From the NCBI RefSeq assembly GCF_000003815.2, contig NC_049989.1:3263691-3327690 (forward strand): a stretch of 64,000 bases of DNA. Direction: 5' to 3'. The notes beneath the pieces are model-generated. The model saw nothing but the letters and a program-made list of their open reading frames with translations. It was not told the origin of the DNA and did no database searches. The translations under genes were made by a program, and so were the position numbers. Position 1 is the first letter of the stretch. The number at the start of each line of letters is the position of its first letter. Of the stretch, positions 9,201 through 24,200 are shown piece after piece. The DNA is from Branchiostoma floridae (taxonomy: Eukaryota > Chordata > Leptocardii > Amphioxiformes > Branchiostomatidae).

Positions 9201-12200
9201 TTATCCTGTATAACATAATATTGTGATCTGAAGTTTAAGTTGATTCAAGACAGAGCCATGTAAAACTCTTATTTTCTTATTACAGGTTACAACACCCATG
9301 TTTTTCAGTACTTTCGTATCTGGCATGAGAAAACACCCTGTAAAACATACATATTATAGTTTTTCTTAAAGTTAGACCACAAAACCCGCTACATTCATGT
9401 AACTGTCAATCCTTTTGTTCCTTGTAGAAGCAATACTATTAGATAAAATGACCCCAAAGCAACAAAACTTTCTGCTTCCCAATAAATTCTTGCCCGAAGG
9501 CTAATTGCAAATAATATGAAAATAAAATTCAGTAGTTAGTTTCAGGGGGAAAGAATGATAATTAAAAATGAAATGTCCTGGTTTTACACAGGAACCTGTT
9601 AAAAGGGACAGAGAAAATAGTGGTTATTTTATTGACAAAACAGTCATCACACAGAGCACAGCAGAAGTTGAAGCATTCTTGACCAGGATTTTCTAGATTC
9701 TGTTTGAGAAAATATCTTGTTATTTGATCCTGAAGAAATACTGACGATTAGAATAACTGGTCAGAACTACAAGAACCTTAACCCCAATGTCACAGTCTCA
9801 AGTATAAAGGATAGAGAAAGATTATTTTGACCTTACCTTAACTCCCAGCAAGAAAGCTGCACAAGCATATCATACTGGTCACTTTGAATTCAGAAAGAAA
9901 GTTTGATCTTTAAAATTTATGTAACGTTACACATTACTTTACGTCAGAACTCAAATCTTTAAATGGATTTGGAAACTATCTATCCAGCAAAGGGTTAAAA
10001 TGTTGGGACTCCAAAATGGAAGCAAACAAGACTTTCCAAATACAAAGTGACTTTCATTTTGTCCTGTCTCCTCACAAACCTTTCGGAACCTTTTCCAAGT
10101 CCTCATGCATCTGTTCCGCATCTGTATTTAAAACAAACCCAAGCCAAGACCCCATAGGTGCTTTGCACAGAAATGACTACTGCAGTTGTCAGAGGCATAC
10201 TGTCATGCTGTCAAGACTATATACTGATATTTATATTTCAGCCATACCATAGGTATGGTGAAATATATTGTATTCGTAATGTTTCTTTCTTTCTCCTGTC
10301 AAATCTTCAAATCGATTCAACTCCGTCGTTCCTGGACCGAATTACTTGAAATTTGGCACAAGGGTAGAATGGGTCAATACCCAGATGCTTTTTTCTCATT
10401 TTTTTCATATCTTCCTTTAAAATGATTTTATTCATGTTTTTTGCAATTTTTATGTACATTTTGCCCCCCTGTTCCCTGGTGTTACAGCCGAATGACCTAA
10501 AATTTGGTACAGAGGTGCCTTGATCATATGCCCACAAAATTCCAAAAACAATTTTGGCATACGGTACAGCAAAATGCTTAATTTTGGCACTTTTTGCCAT
10601 TTTTTGCCCCAGAAATGAAATTTTTTGGCTCCTATACCCCCATTTTACAACCAAATGACCTGAAATTTGGTATAGGAGTGCCGTCTACATATGCGCACAT
10701 GAATTCATTGACACGTTTTGCATACGGTACAACAAAATGCTTAATTTTGGAATTTTTTGGCCATTGTTTGACCAAAAACGTACGCTTTTCGCTCCTGTTC
10801 CCTGGTCTTGTAACCAAATGACCTACATTTTGGTAAATAGGTGCACTAGATATTCATTCAAATGACCCATGTATAATTTCTGGCATAAACCACTTCAAAA
10901 TGATATATTTGGGTACTTTTTAAGTAATTCTCCACTGGCCAGAGGGTTAACGACCTCAAGGTCGTTGACCTCTCCCACCTGAAGACAGCATGTGCATATG
11001 TCTATATATGCTAGTAACTTGATTAAAGAGGCAACCAATCACGTAGCCTGAGTCAACATCCCGAAGGGGATTGGCAGCCAATCAGTGAGCCCGGTGTTAT
11101 CTGGATGAGTCCATTCTGGCACGGAGGGGGTACATATTTTTTAAATTCATCTTTCGACTGTTGATTATTTAATGTCTCTCAATGGGAGTATTTTTGAACT
11201 GGTCTATTGTGCAAATTCACATGGGGTGCACTGGAAGAGCCCATTCTTGCACTAGGAATTTTGTAAGATTCATTTTTGGGTGTCATTAAGTGTCATTAGT
11301 GGAAGTGACTTTTAAACAAAAGTGTTCGATTCTTGCACATGGGTGATTTTGGAATAGCCTGTTGTTGCATGGGGAGGGAGATGGCTGAAATATGCTGCAT
11401 TTGCTCTCAAGCAAATGTCGGCCTTTCTAGTTGCAGATCTTTTTATTGATTTGGTAAAATAAGACATCGCATGCTTGTGTTTGACCAACAGCTCTAAATT
11501 CAGCACCGAGGTCAACACCAATATCCCCTTCACCTTATACAGTGTATCACCACCTAAAAGCCTTTAGTCAGTGCTTCCTAAGTTTAAACTCGTTGTTCAG
11601 ATCAAAACAAATAACTTAAAGATACGAAGATAACTCTTATCTGTTAGTTTTAGTGTGTCTGTCATTTCTAGTGTGCCTGTTTATCTATCATTGTGTGTGC
11701 GTGTTTCCACACTTATTTCCATGTGCTAGACACACTTTGAAACTGACAGGAAGTTAGGTCAAAGGTTCCAGAATATGTCATCAAAGGTTATCTCATTTCC
11801 CATCTTCAGTCGAACCGCAGGTCACCCTAGAACGCGTTATTCTCCGAAATACGGCTTACGCCGGGTCACGGGCTGACCCCGCTGCATGGGTGTAAACAAC
11901 AGCTTATTTTGCAACAAAGACACCTTAGATATACATAATGTTTATACTTTTTCGTATCTACATGATTTGCTCAGCACAGCCAAATGGATATTTATTGCAT
12001 TGCAAAAGATCAGCCAACGTTGTGGCCCCTCAAAAAAAAGCAATTTTCGGTCTCTGTATTTGTGATTATCTTTTATCCAGTTGGCCGGGACACAATCAGT
12101 TTCGTCCACAGTCGGACAGTCCAGTTCCTCACCTTTACATTGATACCAAACTTGAAGGGTAAATTTTAGGAGAAACGGTTTTGCCCCCAAATTAACTGCG

Positions 12201-15200
12201 AACATGCACAAATCACAGCGGTGAAGTTTCAGTCTGGTCGTAGCTACCCGAGCACACTACCCTGCGGACGGACCCAATTTTTATACATTTCGCATTGTGT
12301 CACAGACCTCATTTCTTGGTACAAGAATCTGAATGGGTGCGGCTGTCACATGCAATATAATAAGTGGCATGATGATAACCAAACTGACACATAGACACAG
12401 AGTTTTAGTACAAAGTAAGAGTTTTTAAGATTCATCATATTTTGAGTCAATCTGTTTCGAACTCCTGGTCCGAACCTGGGTTCGAACGGTGGAACCCAGC
12501 CGGTACGTTCCATGTTCGTGCCGCGGGGGTCAGGCCTAATGTTGCAAGTTCAACCAGCATTTGGAAAAGTTTATATAACTAACGGCTCAAGTCTTGCCGT
12601 CGCAAATAGATTTCGAGAAACCCACCAAAATAAAACTAACATTATCCAGAAGCCAGAATAAGTAGGATTCATGTGCAAGCGCAATGATGTCAAAACATCA
12701 TGTCTGAGTTTTGTAAAGCATAGTGAAAGATCAGTGTGTGCGGTTTCTCTTTCGAAAAAAGACGCGAGGGAATTTGACATGGCTGTAGTTTTTTTTGGGG
12801 CAAAACCGTTTCTCCTAAAATTTACCCTTCAAGTTTGGTATCAATGTGAAGGTGAGGAACTGGACTGTCCGACTGTGGACAAAACTGATTGTGCCCCGGA
12901 CAACTGGAGAAAAGATAATCACAAATACACAGACCGAAAATTGCTTTTTTTTCGGGGGCCACAACGTTGGCTGAACTTTTGCAATGCAATAGATATCCAC
13001 ATGGCTGTGCTGGGCAAATCCTGTAGATGTGAAAAAGTATAAACATTATGTAGGTCTGAGGTCTTTTTGTTGCACAACAGGCAGTTGTTTATACGCATGC
13101 AGCGGGGTCAAACCAGGACAAACTGCGTTCTGGCTTATGACCTGTCCAGAGAAGGCTGCGCAGAACGGATGCGCATAGAGCTCTGCGGTTCGACTGTCTT
13201 CAATTTCCTGCTTTAGACATGTCTGTTGCTGGGAGCCAGTGGCCAAAATGCAAAGACAGAATCAGAAAGAAACTTGCAATGAATAAAACAAGAAAATTAT
13301 AGAAAGTCTAAATATTCCACGGAAGTATATGTGGCCGACTTGAACTATGCGGCTCCAGATGTCTTATTGAGGGATAACTGCTGTGTGCAAGATGTCAGTA
13401 GCTTATAAATCCAGTCCTACATATTCATACATAGCGGTAATAAGATATTGGAGTTCTTGTTTTGTCTGTTGTCTGTTGTTGATGTGTTGAGGACCTACCA
13501 TGCTCCAGTTCATCGAGCCTGGCCTGCATGAGCTCAAAAGAGGAATTCAAAATGGACAGTTCGTCCCCGTCCTCCAGTATGTCAGGAACTGGAGTACTGA
13601 CTTTGGGGCTAAACAGCGGACCCTTTGTGTCCTCAGGGTCTTTTTCTAAGACTTCACCATAAACGTGGTAAATTTCGTTTGCCACATATGAAATGTGCTC
13701 TACAAAAAGGAAAAAATAAAATACTTGAGTTGGAAAGAAATGCAATGAAGTTAGACTTATCAAATAAATTCAATCAACGAATAAGTAGCATATTTGCAAT
13801 GATTAAAATCTAATATCAAATCCATTGACTGTCCTTGAAGACCACTTCAAAGATGACACCAGACCCTGTATCAAAACCAGTGTTAATAAAATTTAATATA
13901 TATTGGGAATCATTAAAAGCAATGGACTGAAAATGGATTTGTGACAAATTCTATGCTATAGATTGCCATCCTTTGTGGGTTATACGCAATACAACATAAC
14001 ATGTTTATTACAGTCAAAATTGCCCCAAAAGACCATAAATCATAGACCATAAAGGGACTGATAAAATAGGGTCTATGTAAATTATCTAAGGGACCACCAA
14101 AAAGTGGTCACATTGGCCAGGTTGTCCTTATGTAGAGGTGGTCACTTGTGCAGTTTTGAATGTACATAATTGTTTTTGTACATCTGAAAAGTCAATAATC
14201 AATTCAAGGTAGAGGAATTTTCTTGACAATGTCTCAATCAAATATTCAAAAAGCATATCTTTGGATTATTCCAAATCCATGCAAAAATTTGAAAATAGGA
14301 AAACTTACCAGCTGTCATGGCATCCAACTCCTTCTGCAGCTGTTCCACTGCTGTGTTTAAGACGTTCACTTTGTCTTCCAGTTCCTCGTTGACTTCTTCT
14401 AAGGCCGCTATCTTCAACTTCAAGCTGTCCACAAGGTGGGTTTCACCCTTCAAGTCTGTGACCTGTGAAGGTTAAAAAAAGTGGTGTTTTTTAAAGACAT
14501 CTTTCTTCCACAAGGAGGCAGCCATATGTGAAAGGATGAATTTTCTAGGTACTAGGGCCCTGGGAGGCTCTGCATTGAAGGTTTCTGTCTGTACACTACA
14601 AAAACATGTATGCATTTCAGTTCACTATCAACCCTGACATCAATGAATAAAAGGATATTAGAGCTTCTTTTTCATGCACATTAAAGAACGAAACAAGTTG
14701 ATTAAGAAATGAAATGCTAGTCTACCATCCTTACACAGCTTTTATACAATTTTATCTCTTTGGTTACCTGGGATTGGTACATCGTAAGTTCTTCATCCTT
14801 TTGTTTGACCAGTTTTTCCGTGATGTCCACTGCTTTCTGCAGTGACATACGCTCGCTTTCAAAATCTCGCTGCAAGGTGTTCTCCCTAAAAACAAACACA
14901 AGATGTCATAATTGTGAAGCACGCATATTACAGTATCCTGAGATTTTCTGAAAGACTGTGTCTTTTAATACTTGCACTACCGTACAGATTCTAACCTTTT
15001 GGATTAGATTATTTTTCATTCTTTTCCAAGCTTGCATAGTGATGACAGAGAGTTTGGTTCATAAACATTGTGATTTCCAATCACAAAATGTCAAAAAGGC
15101 GATACCACTAGCTCTAGTGATTCTTACCTTTTTGTGCTGGAGGAAGGAAGGCAAGAAAATAAGGAGCAGGCAGCTTTAAGTTAGCTTTTGACCAGACCAG

Positions 15201-18200
15201 TTTGAATAACTTTGCATCAGTCAGTGGTGAATTAATGCCCCTTAATTTAACAATACAGTTTTGTCTGGTGATACATGTGTAGCTGCCAGCATAGCATAAG
15301 AGGCAAAGTCAAGAATAGTGAAACTAGAATTATGCTTAAAAGATCTATGAGGACCTGGTGTAGAACTAGAAGATGCTTAAAATCTAGACTATCAACATAT
15401 AGATCACTGTACACCAAGGACATAGCACAAGTGCCTTAAGAGTGATGGCAACAGCAATCATTGCAACTGTTACAATACATCAACTAGAAACCATATAAGA
15501 TCCACTTACCGAGATTTGTAGTCGTCTAGTTGTTGCTTTAAGGAATTTTGCACTTCAGATAACTGTTCAGAAACAAAAGGGTATAATCACAATGTGAAAA
15601 AACTTCAATATATCATGTTGCAGAATAACTTTTACAAAACTCAATAGTCTTTCAAAAAAAGATATATGAAACAAATCAAGAAGAACCAAAAGACAAGGAC
15701 AATTGCAACAAGGCAACAACAACAAACTAAATACCAGATGGGAAACACTTTATAACTCAAGCATAATAAAAGATAGAGGGATCTCAGATACTGAAGATAA
15801 TACGTTTGGTGGCAACAATCACCACAACTTAGGAAACACAAGAAGCAAAGTCACAAGCTCAAGTTCAAAATATGACAGATCAGTAAACCCAACACCAAGA
15901 CATGTCAATCAAGGGATAAAACCATTCAATCAACCAGTTATGACTTCAAACCACCCGACACCCAGTGAAAGATCATTCATAGTCAAACACTTGCATTGTG
16001 AAAAAAAGAGCAGTTCATCTCAACTTCAATGACAGACAGGACAACTCACACACATGCCATGCCATGGAAACATGAGTCACAGACAGAACAACCACACACA
16101 ACCTTCACCCAGGCAGCACACCTTCTCCCCAATGCACACCATGTTAGCGGTAACATTACAGACAGACAGACAAACAAAAATACAAGGTGTGTGCTGGTGT
16201 CAGAAAGGAGTGCGTATCAGGTAAAAAGCATGATCAGAGACACACTAAGTATGCTTAATTCAACAGGGAATGAGAGAAGTATTAAGTAGCCTGAAAAGGG
16301 ACAGATATTTGTGCAATTTATCCTGTACAGTCAATCATAAAATCCTTGTGCATGTTTGAGATATTGAAAAGCTGCAGAAATAGTGGTACAGCAGTAAAGT
16401 ACATTTTATCAACACTGTATGAAGTGCACAGAAAAATCATGTAATGCTGTATGTATAGCTCATCAGCAAAAAGAGTGGCAAGAAGGCAAGAGAGTCATGA
16501 ATACAACAGGTCATCTTATTAGATAGTCCTTAATGTCATTGACAGACAAGGGGAAAAAGCATTTATCAAGTTGCCATGTGACACATGTACAGTACACCAT
16601 AAACATGTTAGACAGTAACACAAAGACTTAAGTCCTGAAATTGACCAAGTTGAACAATGCAAAATGCGGTTGCAAGTAAATGTAGCTCTGCACACTAGTG
16701 TTCAATTCTTCTGTCCATGCATAGATTATGAATGAGTATAAAAAGTATAAAGCAATTAGCCCTCTGTTTACTATTTAAGGTTAGTATATCACCATATGGA
16801 TGCATGGTTAGTACAGGAGCACCCTTTGACCCCAAGCCTGTACACCTGTGATTGGAGGAGGCCTCCGCGAGGCTTGTACCTGAGATCGCTCTAGATTGAG
16901 CCTAACTGACAGGCCCTCTACCTCGGCACGCAGACTGTTGTTCTCCGCCTCTGCCTTGGAGAGGGAAGCCTGCGTGTCTGACAAGGTGGCGTGACCTTGC
17001 TGCTCATCAGAAATGGGGAGGGGGGTGAGAAAGTACAAGTTGACCTTGACTGTTCCAATTGTTATATACACTACTGAAACATGTTAGGTTTCAAGCCCTT
17101 TGCTCATATCAGTATCAGAAGGTTTCATTGACATTCAATGTGCTATAAAAGTAACTATTGAACAGTAAGAAAGTACAAGTCTGAGTCTTTCAACTGTTTG
17201 TGCCTTGGGAGACAGTTATATGATGGTCACTGTTAATGAAGAAGTTAATAAGCTGGAAAACATCCATAGAAAAGTGCAGTAGAGTTACTACACATGCCAG
17301 CACCAAACTACAGCAACACAAATGGCAGACCATGGCATCTACGTCAGCTCATACCCGTATGACACAGACTCATTAACTTGAAATATGGCTCAAAAAATCT
17401 TTCAGAGATGATTAATTTCAAGGCAGGTTGACACTTTCCTACTACAAAAAGCACTACTTGGGGTTAATGCTATAAACAAGACAACATGCAAAAGCAAAAA
17501 CGTTTCGCTACTTGGAAACAATATTATTTAACCCAGCAGAACAACCCTTTTCAAACACAGAAAGTAGCTAAATCATGCAAAGCGTTTAGAAGCTGAGGTG
17601 TCAGTTGCCAGACAACAATCGGGTCACAAACACAGACACAACACTGTTCATGCAGATTTGTTAGAAAGTACATGACTATATGATTTAAGGTAGATAGGTA
17701 GATAACACATACAAGAAAGACCTTCCACATAGTATACTTAAATCACAGGTAAACAGGTGCACATCACATTCTCGTGATCATTAAGAAATTATATCACTAA
17801 AACATGCATTATTATCTGTAATATAACATCTAGTAGATTGTCTATTTAGAGATTAGCATATTGTACATTCATTCATAAATCTACAGTGATTCTAAAACAC
17901 CATTTGTATGGTGTTAGTAATGATACATGTACTATTTAAGCACAACACTTGATTCTGTGTTGTTATTATATAAAGTCAACGGCTTTCAATGGCTTTTTAA
18001 GATTCATTGACATTTGTACTGATTTTAAAAGACATAATTTGCATGATTTTAGCGATGATAGTTTTTAGCCTAAGCCTTGATTCTGTACTTTCTGAGTTGC
18101 TCAGGCACCTTTTCGTTCTCTGCTGCCTGGTTCTTGGCAGTTTCTAGCTCAACGTTGGCATTTTGCACTTCCTTTTGTAGGTCCATGATGGTTTTGGACA

Positions 18201-21200
18201 TCTCAAAGACCTGAGATTCTGCTTGCTGAAAATTTAAAAAAATAAAAACATTAATCATAAGCTTATAGTGAACCAGAAGACTACCACAGTAACAGTATAC
18301 ATTGAGCTCTGAAAAGATAATTAGATCTACATGTAGGTCTGGTTATCATTACACAACCAACTGACGGCCTAAACATGGACCACCAGCACATTGCTCTACA
18401 GTCAAACCTGTACAAATGACCAGCTCTACTTATACGTAGGGACCACCTGGCCAATGTCATCACTTTTAGGTGGTCCCTTACATGTCATACATTTTTTGGG
18501 GTACTTTTTCCTTTTGGCACTAGCATTATGGATCCTGTCTATAGGGACCACCTGTACACAAGGATCAGATTTTATTGGTCCCCGAGTGGTGTTCATAGGC
18601 AGTTTTGATTGTATACATTAGTTCTGAATAAAATTCAACGATCCATACCTTCACAATCTCTGCATTCTCTTGTTTCTTTGTCTCTACATCAGTTTCTAGT
18701 TGTGTTTTTAGTGATTCCAGTTCTGTTATTTTTTCCTGCAAACTTCCAGCTTCCTTTTCCTTGTTCTGTATTGAAAACAGTAGTTATTAGATTAGTCAAA
18801 CAGGACATTACAATACCTATAAACTTATGATTAAAAAGAGACATGTAGGAAATTATGAAATCGACGGTGATTGAGATAGAGTTTAATTCAGTGTTGGAAG
18901 TAAAGTGTTAGCATTTTTCTATTATATATTTTACCAACACAAATGAACTTTCATGCTACATTATAAAATCATTGTGGCATTAAACATTTGAATGAGGATC
19001 AACAAAAATACTAAAGTTACACACTATATCTAAATTTAGATTGGACATTTACAGAATGATGATTACAGTCATGTTTGCACCTCATATGCACAGCAATACA
19101 ACTACAACCTGACAGTGTACTTATCTAAACTACCTGAACAATCTCTGTATTCTGTTGCTGCTTGGTTTCCATGTCTTTTTCTAGTTGTGCTTTGATGGAC
19201 TCCAGCTCTTTGATTCTTCCTTGCAGAGTCTGAGATTCCTTTTCCTTGTTCTGTTTAAGAATGATGCAGAAAAAACAACAACAGTTGAGTTAGGATGCAG
19301 ACAGAAATTCTGATTCACCATTCTACAGATGCATCAAGTTTTACAGGACAACAGATGTATCAAACTTTGACTGACTGTTGCCATCAAAAGCTATGTTACA
19401 GGAAGGCATTTATTAAGAGATAATTTCCTCAAGGATTAGAAATAATTGTCTTGAAATCAACTTTTAAACAACTGACTGTTGCCATCAAAAATCAAGTCAC
19501 CAAAAGGCATCTATTAAGACATAATTGGCTTAAGGATTAGGGCTAATTACCTTTGCCAGAATGGCTAAGGTTATGTTTTAGGCTTGTGAGTCTGTGTGTG
19601 TGTCTGTGTGTGTGTGTGTTAACAGCATAACTCGAGAAGCCTTTGATGTATCCCGATTATATTTGGTAGGTGGGTAGGGGTCGGGAAAACGAAGGTCAAG
19701 TTCGATAATGGGCCCCCTAGCGGCTTGCTAAGGTACTGCAGCAGAACCTCAATTTTTGATATCTCCTGTTCTGGACATGCTGTGATCATGATTTTCGAGT
19801 GGTAGATAGCCCTCGAGGCAGAGAGTAAGTGCTGGGAGTTTGGGCCCCCTAGCGGCTTTTTTGGAACTGCAGGTGCCGGTTTCCTTTCAAACTTTGGACG
19901 AGAATAACTCTACAACGTGTTGACGAATCGTCATGATTTTTGGTATGTAGATAGAATGAGTGATGACTTACATAATGGTATACTAATTATGCAAATCAAC
20001 AGCTAATTTGCATAATTAATGAGGAAAATTTATAAAACCACTGCATTCCATGATAGGACTTTAAAACTTGTCCCATATGTAGCTGGGAAGGAGAGAAATG
20101 TCGATAGATATCAATTATGCAAATGATGGCCTCATTTGCATAATTAATGAGAAAATATGAACATGTTGGCGGATCATCATGCTTTTTGGTATGTAGGTAG
20201 CGTAAGTGAAGACCTACATAATGAGATACCAATTATGCTAATCAACAGCTAATTTACATAATTAATGAGGATATTTATCAATTCACTACATTCCATGATA
20301 GGACTTGTCACATATGTAGCTGAGAAAGAGAGAAATGTCAATACATATTTACCATGCAAATGATGATCTCATTTGCATAATTAATGAGAATATATGAACG
20401 TGTTGACGGATCGTCATGATTTTTGGCATGTAATATAATGTGATACTTATTATGCAAATTAACAGCTAATTTGCATATTGATTAGGAAATGTTCATGAAT
20501 CCACTGTATTCCATTATAGTACTTTCATCAAAGTTGTCACATATGTAACTGAGAAAGAGGGAAGAGAGTAAGAGGTGTATTTAAAGACTTTGAAAAAGAA
20601 TAAGTCAAGAATGGATCAAAGGATCATCATGATTTTTGGTATGCTAATAGCTTAAGTAATGCTTGCTACAATTTGATATCAATTAATTGTAACTTGGGAT
20701 CTAATTTGCATAATCAATGCCGAAATTTTATAAACCAACTCCAAGCATATAATTATAAAGAAAATGAAATGAGTAACGCATTTGTCAACAGACATCATTC
20801 TGCATAACAAACCTGGTTTATTTGGCAAAGGTATGTGTTCGTGGAACTCTAGTTGTCAAATCAGAAAGAAAATGCTCTGCTATAACAATTTCAGATATTC
20901 TTTACATAACATACCTTAGAGAGTTCCACAGTCTCCTGTTGCTTGGACTCAACATGTTTTTCCAGTTGTTTCTTGACAGTCTCAAGCTCCGACAATGAGC
21001 CTTGTAAACTTTCAGTCTCTTTTACCTTTAGCTGTGGACAATAACAGATAGGATGATAAGTGCTATTATTTAATTGAAAATTCCTTTATTAAGCCTATCA
21101 CACATTAAGCCTAATCAGTTGATCAGCCAGTTTGTGTGCTCTGAATAACATTTTTTACAGCAATATGCTAAATGTACCTCTCATTACATAATTATGATTA

Positions 21201-24200
21201 AACAAAAACCTACACACAACATGTAAAAAGAACTCTGTTCATTTCAAAATTGCAAGAGTTTCTGGCTATCAACAAATAATAGCAGATGCTTGTCGACTGT
21301 GTGGCAACAGTTTCACTGGTATTCCCAAATTTAAACTAGTACAACAAAACAGAAATACATTACATCAATGGAGATTAGACATTCAGGTAAATGGATATGA
21401 TTTTTATATCCAGTTGCTAATTAGTAACTGCTATTTGGCACATGCAACAAGGTGAGGTGAGTTTATGATGGCAAGAAAACTAAACTTGATCTACTCACCT
21501 CTAGTTTACTGGAGAAGTCCTCCTTGGCCAGTTCCAGGTCCTGATAAGCCTGGGCCTTCTGAGACTCCATATCTGCTATCTTCCTCTGGAGCTTCCCAGA
21601 CTCCATCTGGTATTGCTGCAGAGGAAGTCAGTGAGTGAGCAACAGTTCAACTCTACATTGTTGCCTTAAGCTTAGCCTGATTAAATCTCGCTTATAGCAG
21701 CACACTTAACATCGCCGGCCTCCTCCGCAGGGAGCAGCCAGTTACAGCCGTGGACAACAGAGTTTGTGTTATACAGACTATACCTTTTGCTCTTGTTGGA
21801 ACTATCTGTTGGTTATCTCCCACTTAGTTAGAATAAAATGCAGCTACTCATTTTGATGCTAGTGTTCCAACATTCAGTTTGCAAATGTCCCTTAATGGAC
21901 AATGGTATACTGGTTATGTAGTTCTTAACCACTTGAGCAGCAGACACTTTAAATTTTACAACCTCACCATCTTACACCATTGTAACGTGTCTACAACTTC
22001 ACAGCAAACGACCTTTCATTTTACACTTGCCTTTGCACATTAACACTTATGAGATTGGTTTGACTAAATAAGAGGTAACATAGTAATGAAAAGAGTTGAA
22101 CATACTTGTTCCTTGTCTTCAGATTCCCTCTTGAGCTTCTTAAGTTCTTTTTGTAGCTCCCTTTTCTGGGTTTCTGACTCGTTCAGTCTGGTCTGGAGAT
22201 CGCCTGACTCCTTCTGCCCTGCCTGTGGGATTAGAAAAACAAGTCAAGAACATTATTATAATGGTACTTAACATGGTGACACTAAACCATGTGTAACAAG
22301 GATGTATACTATGTATACTAGTGGTTAGTGACCACTGGACCAAATGGTCGCGAGTTCAAACCCCGCTGTTGTTTCTCATCAGACATACAAGCTTATGGAA
22401 AGGATTGAAGTCCTTAGATCCGAACATTTACCTGTGGGCCACTTGTACTTGTCGAAAAGACAAGTTCATTTGTACGTGTCAAAAAGACCTGGGGAAATTT
22501 CCCCACTACCATGAACCTATAGATATTGTACATTGTATCATGTCCTCTCTGTCTGTGGAAGCATATTACAGCTATTCATTGACAGTGTTAAATGCAATAA
22601 TTAAAACTGCTTCAAGGTCACTTTTTGTTTTACTTTGACAGACATAACACAAGATATGAAATTGGAAAAGATACTGCCATCCATCCAACAAACACACATG
22701 TAAGAGCCTGACATAGAAACATTACCTTGAGTTTATTGTCCAGGTCATTTCTAGCTTGCTCTAAATCTGACTCCAAGTCAGACTTCTCAGCCTCTAACTC
22801 AGAGATCTGTCTGCTCAGGGCCTCCTGTTGGTCTTGAGCTTTCTGAGAGGGCAACATGCACCAAGTAAGATAATTAAGGGTTACAATTCAACAATCGCTT
22901 TGGACTTTAAATCGGAAGGAGCTTACAGCTGTCTGCAAACCAGCTGACTGATTACAATGATTTAAAGCATATTCTACATAGATATACATGACATGTATAT
23001 ACTGAGGAAACAAGAATCAAAAGGATACAAATATTGTACATTTTTTGCATGTTCTTGCCTATATATTCTAAATGCAGTGGTTATACTATACTTACATTTA
23101 AGATTAAAAGTAAAATACCATTACATGTAGTATCAATAGTGGACAAGGATAGGAATAAAACAGTTAAGAATATAAAGTTAATCCATCATTATAGAGACAG
23201 AAGTAACATAATATAACGATCCTGCTTACTTCTGCTTTATCTTCCGACTCTATTTTGAGTGCCTTGAACTCTCTGTGCAGTTTGTCCTTGTCCTCCTCCA
23301 CCTTGGCAAGTTTCTTCTGTAGCTCGGCCACCTCCCTTTCTCCTTGCTGTTGACATCAGGAAAAACATGTATCAAATTCACTTTGCACTTATGAGTTTTC
23401 AACAACAATTTTGATGACCTATTGTAACAGGCATCCAGTATGTGATGAATGCATGTTGCATTAGATATTGTACTACACATGTACATAAGAGTCTTGATAA
23501 CATTGTGACCCTCTACTATGAACAAACTATCCACAGAACAAAGAACGTCATGACATGTTTTGAAAATATATGGCATTGGGACTGGCATACAAAATGTAAT
23601 TCAGTTTCAGTTACCTAGACCATAATTTTTCTTTTGTAATCTGATATACTTGCTTTTATGGAACATGTTAAATTTTGCTTTGTAATGTATCCATCATCGA
23701 ATGTATAGATTGAATGTACATGTATCTTCTTATGTATCCATTGACACCTACAAAGTCAGGTCAGATACCTGAGTTCGTGATCTACTGGTGATCTACTAGT
23801 AGACTACTACTACTACTGTAGAACAACTACTACAGGCTCTCGTTCTTCACTCGGACCATCAGAGAGTGGAATGGACTTGAGCCTGGTGTGGCGGAGGCGG
23901 GGTCTCTCTCCCAGTTCAAAACTGAGCTGGGGAGGACCCTGCTGCATTGAGCCACCCCTACACGTCTTGTATATATGTAAATATATGTTCTATTAACCCA
24001 CTTAATTCACTTGTCCTGTCCTTGCACACACAAAATCAGTTTGTTTTAGCATTTTTCCCTTTATTTTCCCTTGTCTATTTGTACCGGGCACTTGTATTGT
24101 AATTAACTCATGCGTAGTCTGCCAATAATCTCTAGAATTAGAGGCTGGGCAGTACAAAAGAAGAAGAGAAGACTATTAAGTTTTCCATGTCACCCGTTCA

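Larger units (their letters stand above)
9096..13498 (-). other. CLIP intron, repeat-rich
   Basis: Holds the ~160-bp tandem repeat (10310-10860) and the foldback element (11807-13196). I see no exon or separate gene in it. Confidence 0.6.

Noticed and set aside
12671-13042. 123-codon frame on the + strand with a mirror copy at 11942-12211 on the - strand
   Set aside because: Both lie in the arms of the inverted-repeat element, contain many non-synonymous differences, and resemble no protein family I know. Treated as repeat sequence.
18070-18108. Extension of rod module 30 by 14 codons to a stop (ending YRIKA)
   Set aside because: The gtgcct donor at 18109 restores the exact 39-codon length and phase. 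Read-through would end the protein in an intron; it is possible intron retention, not the main form.
22315-22375. A functional tRNA gene
   Set aside because: A- and B-box-like words are present, but no acceptor stem or 3' half can be folded. It fits a tRNA-derived SINE head.
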